A stretch of 64,000 nt of DNA from VXNE01 sp965208745. GTDB taxonomy: Bacteria > Pseudomonadota > Gammaproteobacteria > Pseudomonadales > Azotimanducaceae. Location of the stretch: NCBI GenBank assembly GCA_965208745.1, contig CBDBPN010000003.1, positions 62,001-126,000 on the forward strand. Reading direction: 5' to 3'. Shown one piece after another: positions 23,385 through 31,502 of the stretch; the first letter of the stretch is position 1; each line of letters begins with the position of its first letter. Both the position numbers and the translations under genes were made by a program. The notes beneath the pieces were generated by a model. That model did not search any database. It was not told the origin of the DNA and saw nothing but the letters and a program-made list of their open reading frames with translations.

Positions 23385-26219
23385 ATGACAGATTCCTTTC
23401 TGGACAGGATGCGCAGGAGCAGCCACCTGTCGGGGGGCAACGCCGCCTACGTCGAGGCGATCTACGAGCGCTTCCTGGAAGACCCGAACGCCATCGGCGA
23501 GGAGTGGCGCAGCTACTTCGACAAGCTGCCCCGCGTCGAGGGGGTGCAGACCGGCGACGTTCCCCACGGCGCCATCGTCGAGCACTTCGAACGTCTCGGG
23601 CGCAATCGCCTGAAGGCGCGGCCGGAACGGGTCAGCACCGCGATCAGCTCGGAGCACGAGCGTCGGCAGGTGCGCGTGCGGGAACTGATCGGCGCATACC
23701 GGCACCGCGGCCACGGTCGGGCGCGGCTCGACCCGCTCGGCATGTGGGAGCGGCGGCCCGCCCCGGAACTGGACCTCGGCTACCACCACCTGACCGAGGC
23801 CGATCTCGACGAGGTCTTCCACACCGGCACGGCGCACTTCTTCGAGGAAGGGCAGGCGCCGCTCAGGAGCATCGTGGATGCGCTGGAGCGGACCTACTGC
23901 GGCCCGGTCGCCGCGGAGTACATGCACATCACCGATGCCGAGGAACAGCTCTGGGTGCGGCGGCGCCTGGAGAGCGTGCGGTCCAGTCCGCAGTTCGGCG
24001 CGGAGACGCGGCGCGGCATCCTCGGACGCCTGACCGCGGCCGAGGGTCTCGAGAAGTACCTGCACGCGAGATATCCGGGCACGAAGCGCTTCGGGCTGGA
24101 GGGAGCGGAGAGCCTCATCCCGATGCTGCACGAGATGCTGCAGCGCACCGGCTCGCACGGAGTGGTGGAGACGGTCATCGGCATGGCCCACCGCGGCCGT
24201 CTGAACGTGCTCGTGAACATCCTCGGCAAGGACCCGGGGGACCTGTTCGACGAGTTCGAGGGGCGGGTCGTGGGCACCGGCATGGGCGACGTGAAGTACC
24301 ACCAGGGGTTTTCGTCCAACGTGGAGACCCCGGGGGGCGAAATGCACGTCGCGCTCGCGTTCAACCCGTCGCACCTCGAGATCGTCTCCCCGGTGGTGGA
24401 GGGCTCGGTCCGTGCGCGGCAGGACCGGCGGCGCGACTACACCGGCAGCCTCGTGGTTCCGGTGGTGATCCACGGCGACGCGGCCTTCGCGGGGCAGGGC
24501 GTGGTCATGGAGACGTTCCAGATGTCCCAGACGCGCGGCTACCACACCGGCGGCACGCTGCACGTCATCGTGAACAACCAGATCGGCTTCACCACGCACC
24601 GCGTCGACGACGCGCGCTCCACCGAGTACTGCTCCGAGGTCGCGAAGCTCGTGCGCGCTCCGATCTTCCACGTGAACGCGGACGATCCGGAAGCGGTGCT
24701 GTTCGTCACCCAGCTCGCCGTCGACTACCGGATGCAGTTCCGCAAGGACGTCGTCATCGACCTCGTCTGCTACCGCCGCCGCGGTCACAACGAGACCGAA
24801 GAGCCGATGAAGACACAGCCGCTGATGTACCACGCGATCCACTCCCACCCGACGACGCGGACCATCTACGCGGACCGCCTGGTGGCCGAAGGGGTCGTGA
24901 CGCAGGGCGAGGTCGACGACTCGATCGACCGCTACCGGGGCGCGCTGGACTCCGGCGAGCACGTCGCCCTGAGCCTCGTGCACGAGCCGAGCGTCGAACT
25001 GTTCGTGGACTGGCGGCCGTACCTGGGGCACGAGTGGACGACGCCGGCGGACACCCGCTTCGACCGCAACCGGCTGAGGGAACTCGCGGACCTCGCGAAC
25101 CGCACGCCGGAGGGGTTCGTCCTGCATCGCCAGGTACAGCGCATCTTCGAGGACCGGCACAGGATGGCGGCGGGGGCCGCCCCGGTGAACTGGGGATTCG
25201 GGGAGATGATGGCGTACGCGACGCTGCTCGACGAAGACCACCCCGTGCGGCTGACCGGGCAGGACGTCGGCGTCGGGACGTTCTCCCACCGGCATGCGTC
25301 CGTCTACAACCAGAAGGACGGCAAGCGGCACATCCCGCTCAATCACCTGGCGGACTGGCCGACGTTCGACATCTACGATTCGCTACTGTCCGAGGAGGCG
25401 GTACTGGCGTTCGAGTACGGCTACGCGACAACGACGCCCAACGCCCTCATCGTCTGGGAGGCGCAGTTCGGCGACTTCGCGAACTGCGCGCAGGTCGTGA
25501 TCGACCAGTTCGTCTCGAGCGGCGAGGCCAAGTGGGACCGCCTCTGCGGCCTGGTCATGCTCCTGCCCCACGGCTACGAGGGCCAGGGCCCGGAGCACTC
25601 GTCCGCGCGCCTCGAGCGCTACCTCCAGCTCTGCGCGCAGCACAACATGCAGGTGTGCGTCCCGACGACCCCGGCGCAGATGTTCCACATGCTGCGGCGC
25701 CAGGTGATCCGCCCGCTGCGCAAGCCGCTGGTCGCGCTGACACCGAAGAGCCTGCTGCGCCACAAGGAGGCGGTGTCGACCCTCGAGGACCTCTCGGACG
25801 GCAGCTTTCAGCCGGTGATCCCCGACACCACCGTGCCCGACCCGAGCCGGGTCGAGCGCCTCGTCCTGTGTAGCGGGAAGGTCTACTACGACCTGGCGGC
25901 GAAACGCCGCGAGGCCGGTCTCGACAACGTGGCCATCGTCCGCATCGAGCAGCTCTACCCGTTCCCGGAGCCGGAGCTCGCGGCGGTGATCGCCCCGTAC
26001 GCCAACCTGGAACTCGCGATCTGGTGCCAGGAAGAGCCCGCCAACCAGGGCGCGTGGTACCCGAGCCAGCATCACATGCGCCGCGTGCTGACCCGCCACG
26101 ACGCGGACCTGTACCTCACCTACGCCGGGAGGGTGGCGTTCGCCTCCCCGGCGGCGGGATACTTCGCCAAGCACATCGAGCGCCAGCAACAACTCGTGGA
26201 AGACGCACTGCTCGGATGA
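23385..26219 (+). CDS. sucA: 2-oxoglutarate dehydrogenase E1 component
   Basis: The 944-residue thiamine-diphosphate enzyme decarboxylates 2-oxoglutarate and transfers succinyl to the SucB lipoyl group. The ATG at 23385 ('MTDSFLDRMRRSSHLSGGNA') is preferred over 23340 because the family N-terminus begins there. Key blocks are 'GMAHRGRLNVLVN' (active-site His), the TDP motif 'GDAAFAGQGVVMETFQ' to 'VNNQIGF', and 'YRRRGHNETEEP'. It begins the sucAB-lpdA-sucCD run and presumably needs its own promoter because of the upstream insertion; none is obvious. Confidence 0.97.
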   Translation: MTDSFLDRMRRSSHLSGGNAAYVEAIYERFLEDPNAIGEEWRSYFDKLPRVEGVQTGDVPHGAIVEHFERLGRNRLKARPERVSTAISSEHERRQVRVRELIGAYRHRGHGRARLDPLGMWERRPAPELDLGYHHLTEADLDEVFHTGTAHFFEEGQAPLRSIVDALERTYCGPVAAEYMHITDAEEQLWVRRRLESVRSSPQFGAETRRGILGRLTAAEGLEKYLHARYPGTKRFGLEGAESLIPMLHEMLQRTGSHGVVETVIGMAHRGRLNVLVNILGKDPGDLFDEFEGRVVGTGMGDVKYHQGFSSNVETPGGEMHVALAFNPSHLEIVSPVVEGSVRARQDRRRDYTGSLVVPVVIHGDAAFAGQGVVMETFQMSQTRGYHTGGTLHVIVNNQIGFTTHRVDDARSTEYCSEVAKLVRAPIFHVNADDPEAVLFVTQLAVDYRMQFRKDVVIDLVCYRRRGHNETEEPMKTQPLMYHAIHSHPTTRTIYADRLVAEGVVTQGEVDDSIDRYRGALDSGEHVALSLVHEPSVELFVDWRPYLGHEWTTPADTRFDRNRLRELADLANRTPEGFVLHRQVQRIFEDRHRMAAGAAPVNWGFGEMMAYATLLDEDHPVRLTGQDVGVGTFSHRHASVYNQKDGKRHIPLNHLADWPTFDIYDSLLSEEAVLAFEYGYATTTPNALIVWEAQFGDFANCAQVVIDQFVSSGEAKWDRLCGLVMLLPHGYEGQGPEHSSARLERYLQLCAQHNMQVCVPTTPAQMFHMLRRQVIRPLRKPLVALTPKSLLRHKEAVSTLEDLSDGSFQPVIPDTTVPDPSRVERLVLCSGKVYYDLAAKRREAGLDNVAIVRIEQLYPFPEPELAAVIAPYANLELAIWCQEEPANQGAWYPSQHHMRRVLTRHDADLYLTYAGRVAFASPAAGYFAKHIERQQQLVEDALLG

Positions 26220-26223
26220 CGCC

Positions 26224-27420
26224 GTGATCGACATCAAAGCGCCGACATTCCCTGAGTCCGTCCCCGACGGCACGGTCGCCGTATGGCACAGGCAGGTGGG
26301 CGATCCCGTGCGCCGGGACGAGATACTCGCCGACATCGAGACCGAGAAGGTCGTGCTGGAGATCGTCGCGCCGGCCGACGGGAGACTCGCCGAGATCCTG
26401 AGGGCGGAAGGCGACACCGTCGAGAGCGGCGAACTCATCGCGCGTTTCGAGGCGGGGGCGGTGGACGCGGTCCCGGCGCCGGCGCCCGAGGCGCCGTCCG
26501 ACGCGGGACGCCCCGCGCGCGCCTCGCCGGCCGCCCGCAAGCTCGCGGAGGAGAACGGGATCGACGTCGCCGCCATCGACGGTTCCGGCCGCGACGGCCG
26601 CGTGACCCGGGAAGACGTCGCGCGTGTGCTCCAGGGAGGGGCTCCCGAGCAGGAAGCGGACGCTCCGGCCACGCCGACGCCGGCGTCCGTGGAGGAACCC
26701 CTGCCGGACACCGGGGAGCGCGTGGAGCGGCGGGTTCCCATGACGCGGCTGCGCGCCTCCGTCGCCAGGCGCCTGGTGGAGGCGCAGCGCAACGCCGCCA
26801 TGCTCACCACGTTCAACGAGGTGAACATGCGGCCGGTCATGACGATGCGCACCCGTTACCGGGACGAGTTCGAGCGGGTGCACAACGGCGTGCGGCTCGG
26901 CTTCATGAGCTTCTTCGTGCGCGCCTGCGTCGAGGCCCTGAAGCGCTTTCCGGCGGTCAACGCCTCCGTGGACGGCAACGACATCCTCTATCACGGCTAC
27001 TACGACATCGGCGTGGCCGTCAGCACGGACCGCGGGCTGGTGGTCCCGGTGCTCCGGGACGCGGACGCGCTGAGCCTCGCCCAGATCGAGGACCAGATCG
27101 CGGGCTTCGGGGAGCGCGCCCGGGAGAACCGGCTCACCATCGAGGAGATGTCCGGCGGCACGTTCACGATCTCGAACGGCGGTGTGTTCGGTTCGCTGCT
27201 GTCGACGCCCATCCTGAACCCGCCGCAGACGGCGATCCTCGGCATGCACAAGATCGAGGACCGTCCCGTGGCCGTCGACGGCGAGGTGGTCATCCTGCCG
27301 ATGATGTACCTCGCGCTGTCCTACGATCATCGGCTGATCGACGGCCAGGAAGCGGTGCGGTTCCTCGTGACCGTCAAGGCGCTGATCGAGGATCCGGCGC
27401 GGATACTGCTGGAACTCTGA
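26224..27420 (+). CDS. sucB: 2-oxoglutarate dehydrogenase E2, dihydrolipoyllysine succinyltransferase
   Basis: The 398-residue protein has three domains in order: a lipoyl domain with the modified Lys in 'DIETEKVVLE' (about residue 42), an E1/E3-binding domain 'SPAARKLAEENGID...GRVTREDV' after a Pro/Ala linker, and the catalytic acyltransferase with 'SYDHRLIDGQEAV' near the C-terminus. It forms the core of the 2-oxoglutarate dehydrogenase complex. The start is GTG, 4 bp after sucA. Confidence 0.96.
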   Translation: MIDIKAPTFPESVPDGTVAVWHRQVGDPVRRDEILADIETEKVVLEIVAPADGRLAEILRAEGDTVESGELIARFEAGAVDAVPAPAPEAPSDAGRPARASPAARKLAEENGIDVAAIDGSGRDGRVTREDVARVLQGGAPEQEADAPATPTPASVEEPLPDTGERVERRVPMTRLRASVARRLVEAQRNAAMLTTFNEVNMRPVMTMRTRYRDEFERVHNGVRLGFMSFFVRACVEALKRFPAVNASVDGNDILYHGYYDIGVAVSTDRGLVVPVLRDADALSLAQIEDQIAGFGERARENRLTIEEMSGGTFTISNGGVFGSLLSTPILNPPQTAILGMHKIEDRPVAVDGEVVILPMMYLALSYDHRLIDGQEAVRFLVTVKALIEDPARILLEL

Positions 27421-27433
27421 TGGAGGAGTCTGC

Positions 27434-28900
27434 ATGAACGACGACGCCGGCCCCGGCGCGGGGACGGACGGCCGCTGGGAAGTCGTGGTCATCGGGGCGG
27501 GTCCGGCGGGCTACGCGGCGGCCATCCGCGCGGCTCAGCTCGGCATGCGCACCGCCTGCATCGACAAGTCCCTCGACCGGGAGGGTAATCCCACGCTGGG
27601 CGGGACATGCCTCAACTGGGGGTGCATCCCCTCGAAGGCCCTGCTCGACGTGTCCCACAAGTACGCCGAGGCGGCCCAACACTTCGGGGAAATCGGCATC
27701 GGCGTCGGCGAACTCTCGATCGACGTCCCCGGGATGATGACGCGCAAGGACGCGGTCGTGGCGCGCCTCACCGGCGGAGTCGGGTCCCTGTTCCAGGGCA
27801 ACGGCGTGACCGCGCTGGCAGGAAGCGGGCGCCTGCTCGGCAACCGCCGCGTCGAGTACACGCCGCACGACGGCGAACCGACGGTGCTCGAGGCGGAACA
27901 CGTTATTCTCGCGCCCGGTTCCGTCCCCATCGACATCGAACCGGCCCCCTTGGTTCCGGGGGTGGTCGTGGACTCCGCGGGGGCCCTCGAGTTCGATGCC
28001 GTGCCGGGGCGGCTGGGCGTCATCGGCGCCGGCGCCATCGGGCTGGAACTCGGCAGCGTCTGGTCGCGGCTCGGTTCGGAAACGGTCATCCTGGAGGCCC
28101 TCGACGAGTTCCTGCCCCTGGCGGACCAACGTATCGCCAGGGATGCCCTGCGGGCGTTCACGCGGCAGGGGCTCGACATCCGTCTCGGCTGCCGGGTCAT
28201 GGGCGCGGAGCCTTCCGGGGACGGCGTGACGGTGACCTACCAGGATGCCGGCGACGAGCACACGGTCGAGTTCGACCGGCTCATCGTCGCGGTCGGACGC
28301 CGCCCCTACACCGAGGGGCTGCTGGCGCCGGACAGCGGCGTGAACCTCGACGAACGTGGCTTCCTCTACGTCAACGACCTGTGCGCCACCGACGCCCCGG
28401 AGGTCTACGCGGTGGGCGACGTCGTGCGCGGCCCGATGCTCGCCCACAAGGGCTCGGAGGAAGGCGTCATGGTCGCCGAGCGCATCGCCGGGCACAAACC
28501 GCTGGTGAACTACGACTGCGTCCCGAACGTGATCTACACCCACCCCGAAATCGCCTGGGTGGGCCGGACCGAACAGTCCCTCAAAGCCGACGGCGAGAAC
28601 TACCGGACCGGCACATTCTCCTTCGGCGCGAACGGCCGGGCCCTGGCCGCGAACGACGCGGAAGGCATCGTCAAGATCGTCGCGGACGCGGAGACCGACC
28701 GCGTACTCGGCGTCCACGTGTTCGGGCCGCAGGCGTCCGAACTCATCGCCCAGGCGGTAATCGCGATGGAGTTCGACGCGAGCGCCGAGGACCTCGGGCT
28801 CACGATGTTCGCCCACCCGACGCTGGCGGAAGCCGTGCACGAGGCGGCGCTCGGCGTCGGGGGCCGGGCGATCCACATGGTGAACCGGAAGCGCGCCTGA
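27434..28900 (+). CDS. lpdA: dihydrolipoyl dehydrogenase (E3)
   Basis: This 488-residue FAD enzyme reoxidises the lipoyl groups of SucB, passing electrons to NAD+. 'VVIGAGPAGYAAAIRA' binds FAD, the redox disulfide is in 'GGTCLNWGCIPSKALL', 'GVIGAGAIGLELGSVW' binds NAD, and 'FAHPTLAEAVHEA' is the His-Glu catalytic end. About 13 extra residues precede the FAD motif. GGAGGAG lies upstream of the ATG. Position after sucB marks it as the 2-oxoglutarate complex E3. Confidence 0.96.
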   Translation: MNDDAGPGAGTDGRWEVVVIGAGPAGYAAAIRAAQLGMRTACIDKSLDREGNPTLGGTCLNWGCIPSKALLDVSHKYAEAAQHFGEIGIGVGELSIDVPGMMTRKDAVVARLTGGVGSLFQGNGVTALAGSGRLLGNRRVEYTPHDGEPTVLEAEHVILAPGSVPIDIEPAPLVPGVVVDSAGALEFDAVPGRLGVIGAGAIGLELGSVWSRLGSETVILEALDEFLPLADQRIARDALRAFTRQGLDIRLGCRVMGAEPSGDGVTVTYQDAGDEHTVEFDRLIVAVGRRPYTEGLLAPDSGVNLDERGFLYVNDLCATDAPEVYAVGDVVRGPMLAHKGSEEGVMVAERIAGHKPLVNYDCVPNVIYTHPEIAWVGRTEQSLKADGENYRTGTFSFGANGRALAANDAEGIVKIVADAETDRVLGVHVFGPQASELIAQAVIAMEFDASAEDLGLTMFAHPTLAEAVHEAALGVGGRAIHMVNRKRA

Positions 28901-28946
28901 TCCCGGCGGCGGGACAATCCGCCGCGTCCCGCATTGAGGAGAACGC

Positions 28947-30116
28947 ATGAATCTGCACGAATACCAGGCGAAGGAACTCTTCGCGCGGTACGGACTGCCG
29001 GTGTCGGAGGGCCACGCCACGGCCACGCCCGAGGCGGCGGTGGCCGCGGCCCGCGAGATCGGCGGCGACCGCTGGGTCTGCAAGGTGCAGGTCCACGCCG
29101 GCGGGCGTGGCAAGGCCGGCGGGGTCCGCCTCGTCGGCTCGGAGGCTGACGTGCGGGCGTTCGCCGAGGAGTTTCTGGGCCGCAACCTCGTGACGGCCCA
29201 GACCGAGGCGGAGGGGCAGCCGGTCGGCAAGGTCTATGTCGAAAGCTGCACGGACATCGCGACCGAGCTCTACCTCGGCGTGGTCGTCGACCGCGCATCC
29301 GGAAGGGTGGTCGTCATGGCGTCCGCCGAGGGGGGCGTCGAGATCGAACAGGTGGCGCGGGACACCCCGGAGAAGATCCTGCGCGCCCCGATCGACCCGT
29401 ACGTCGGCGCGCAGCCCCACCAGGGGCGCGAGATGGCCTTCGGGCTAGGCCTGTCGGGCGCCCAGGTGCGGGAGTTCACGGACGTGTTCGTCAAGCTCGT
29501 GAAGCTCTTCCATGAACTGGACTGCTCCCTGGTCGAGATCAACCCTCTCGTCGTCACCGGCGAAGGCCACATCCACTGCCTCGACGCGAAGATGAACATC
29601 GACAACAACGCGCTGTACCGGCAGCGGGAAGTGGCCGGGATGCGCGATGCCTCCCAGGAGGACCCGCGCGAGGCCCGCGCGGACGAGTTCGGCCTCAACT
29701 ACGTGGCCCTCGACGGCAACATCGGCTGCATGGTCAACGGCGCGGGGCTCGCCATGGGCACGATGGACCTCGCGAAGCTCTACGGCGGCACGCCGGCGAA
29801 CTTCCTGGACGTCGGCGGCGGCGCCACGAAGGAGGCCGTCGGCGAGGCGTTCCGGATCATCCTGTCGGACGAGAACGTGAAGGCCGTGCTCATCAACATC
29901 TTCGGCGGCATCGTGTCCTGCGCCACGATCGCCGACGGCATCATCGGCGCGGTCACGGAAGTGGGCGTCGCCGTCCCGGTGGTGGTGCGCTTCGAGGGCA
30001 ACAACGCGGCGGTCGGCGCGGAGAAGCTCGCCGCCAGCGGGCTCGACCTCGTGACCGCCGGATCGCTGGCCGACGCGGCGCAGAAGGCGATCCGGGCGGC
30101 GGGAGGTGCGGCATGA
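28947..30116 (+). CDS. sucC: succinyl-CoA synthetase beta subunit
   Basis: The 389-residue ATP-grasp subunit begins 'MNLHEYQAKELFARYG', the family start. 'VHAGGRGKAGGV' binds nucleotide, and 'LFHELDCSLVEINPLV' and 'NIFGGIVSCATIADGI' are conserved. With SucD it makes ATP or GTP from succinyl-CoA. AGGAGAACGC precedes the ATG, and the stop overlaps sucD by 4 bp. Confidence 0.97.
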   Translation: MNLHEYQAKELFARYGLPVSEGHATATPEAAVAAAREIGGDRWVCKVQVHAGGRGKAGGVRLVGSEADVRAFAEEFLGRNLVTAQTEAEGQPVGKVYVESCTDIATELYLGVVVDRASGRVVVMASAEGGVEIEQVARDTPEKILRAPIDPYVGAQPHQGREMAFGLGLSGAQVREFTDVFVKLVKLFHELDCSLVEINPLVVTGEGHIHCLDAKMNIDNNALYRQREVAGMRDASQEDPREARADEFGLNYVALDGNIGCMVNGAGLAMGTMDLAKLYGGTPANFLDVGGGATKEAVGEAFRIILSDENVKAVLINIFGGIVSCATIADGIIGAVTEVGVAVPVVVRFEGNNAAVGAEKLAASGLDLVTAGSLADAAQKAIRAAGGAA

Positions 30117-30985
30117 GCGTTCTCGTCGACCGGGACACCCGGGTCCTCGTGCAAGGCTTCACCGGCTCCCAGGGCACCCTGCATTCCGAGCAGGCCATCG
30201 CCTACGGAACGCGCGTGGTCGGGGGCGTCACGCCCGGCAAGGGCGGCGCCAGCCATCTCGGTCTGCCGGTGTTCGACACCGTCCGGCAGGCCGTCGAGGA
30301 GACCGGCGCCACCGCGTCCGTGATCTACGTGCCGGCACCGTTCTGCAAGGACTCCATCCTTGAGGCCCTCGACGCCGGCATCGAGCTGATCGTCTGCATC
30401 ACGGAAGGAATTCCGACCCTCGACATGCTCGCGGTGAAGGCGCGCCTCGACCTGACGGACGCACGGCTCATCGGCCCGAACTGTCCCGGCGTGATCACGC
30501 CCGGCGCCTGCAAGATCGGCATCATGCCCGCCGACATCCATCTGCCCGGGCGCGTCGGGGTCGTGTCCCGCTCGGGCACGCTGACGTACGAGGCCGTGCA
30601 GCAGACGACGGACCAGGGCTTCGGGCAGTCGACCTGCGTCGGCATCGGCGGGGACCCGATTCCCGGGAGCCAGTTCGTCGACATTCTCGAGCTGTTCGAA
30701 GGGGACGCGGACACCGAGGCGATCGTCATGGTGGGCGAGATCGGCGGTACCGCGGAGGAAGAGGCCGCGGCCTACATCGCCGAGCACGTCTCCAAACCGG
30801 TCGTCGCCTACATCGCCGGCGTAACGGCGCCGCCCGGGAAGCGAATGGGGCACGCCGGCGCCATCATCGCGGGGGGGCGCGGCACCGCGGAAGAGAAGTT
30901 CGCGGCCCTCGAGGCGGCCGGCGTCCGCACTGTGCGCAGTCTTGCGGAGATCGGGGAGGCGTTGGCGGAGGTGACCGGCTGGTAG
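30113..30985 (+). CDS. sucD: succinyl-CoA synthetase alpha subunit
   Basis: The 290-residue subunit binds CoA and carries the phosphorylated His in 'MGHAGAIIAGG'. 'QGFTGSQGTLHSEQAIAYGT' and 'GPNCPGVITPG' are family signatures. It is the last gene of the TCA run; a small unrelated gene follows after 8 bp. Confidence 0.97.
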   Translation: MSVLVDRDTRVLVQGFTGSQGTLHSEQAIAYGTRVVGGVTPGKGGASHLGLPVFDTVRQAVEETGATASVIYVPAPFCKDSILEALDAGIELIVCITEGIPTLDMLAVKARLDLTDARLIGPNCPGVITPGACKIGIMPADIHLPGRVGVVSRSGTLTYEAVQQTTDQGFGQSTCVGIGGDPIPGSQFVDILELFEGDADTEAIVMVGEIGGTAEEEAAAYIAEHVSKPVVAYIAGVTAPPGKRMGHAGAIIAGGRGTAEEKFAALEAAGVRTVRSLAEIGEALAEVTGW

Positions 30986-30993
30986 GGCGTTCT

Positions 30994-31440
30994 GTGGACC
31001 ATCGAGAGTTTCGGTCGGCTTTCCAGCCCCTTCCGCAGATCAGCCCGGAGGCGCCTCGGTGGGGCGAGCGTTTTGCCCGGGAGATGCCGGCGCTGGAGCC
31101 ACCCTACTACGGTGTCAATCTGGTGGATGTGCGCCGGCAACACTACGACGCGATCTCCCGGAACATCGAACTGCAGGTGCGGGGCGCCGCCGAGCTTTTC
31201 GGAGGCCGACTGCATTTGAACTCCGCGACGGACTACGGAGAGATCCGGCGCGTGATCTTCATCATCCACTTCCAGACCTTCCCCGACCAGGCCGATGACG
31301 TGACCCGGTTTCCCGACATCTGGTCGGGGTCCGACATCTGGTCGGGGTCCGACCTCTGGTCGGAGCTCGCACGCCTGGCGGAGGGTTACACGTGGTGGGT
31401 CACGCCTGCGCTGCCGCCGACCGAGACTCCGCAGCCTTGA
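30994..31440 (+). CDS. hypothetical protein with DIWSGS repeats
   Basis: The 148-residue GTG-start frame follows sucD by 8 bp. It encodes ordinary-looking sequence ('PPYYGVNLVDVRRQHYDAISRNIELQVRG', 'IRRVIFIIHFQTFPDQADD') and then a short tandem repeat 'DIWSGSDIWSGSDLWSE'. It has no signal peptide, membrane segment or recognised domain. An opposing minus-strand frame exists, but the plus frame looks more protein-like. The CTTGAAA at its end forms part of the htpG heat-shock promoter. Confidence 0.5.
   Translation: MDHREFRSAFQPLPQISPEAPRWGERFAREMPALEPPYYGVNLVDVRRQHYDAISRNIELQVRGAAELFGGRLHLNSATDYGEIRRVIFIIHFQTFPDQADDVTRFPDIWSGSDIWSGSDLWSELARLAEGYTWWVTPALPPTETPQP
31315..31368 (+). repeat. three tandem 18-bp units
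   Basis: GACATCTGGTCGGGGTCC occurs at 31315 and 31333 exactly, and in diverged form at 31351. Each unit encodes a six-residue 'DIWSGS'-type block in the hypothetical protein, so copy-number change would keep frame. Confidence 0.9.
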
Positions 31441-31465
31441 AACGGGACGCGGCCGGCACAATCTA
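31436..31465 (+). promoter_or_regulatory. candidate sigma-32 (RpoH) heat-shock promoter of htpG
   Basis: CTTGAAA (31436-31442), a 14-bp spacer and CACAATCTA (31457-31465) match the RpoH consensus CTTGAAA-N(11-16)-CCCCATNTA with two mismatches in the -10 part. It lies 38 bp before the htpG ATG, and htpG is a classic RpoH target. Confidence 0.6.
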
Positions 31466-31502
31466 GCGGACGTTGACGGCCGCGGGACCGACCCACAGCG
31501 AC

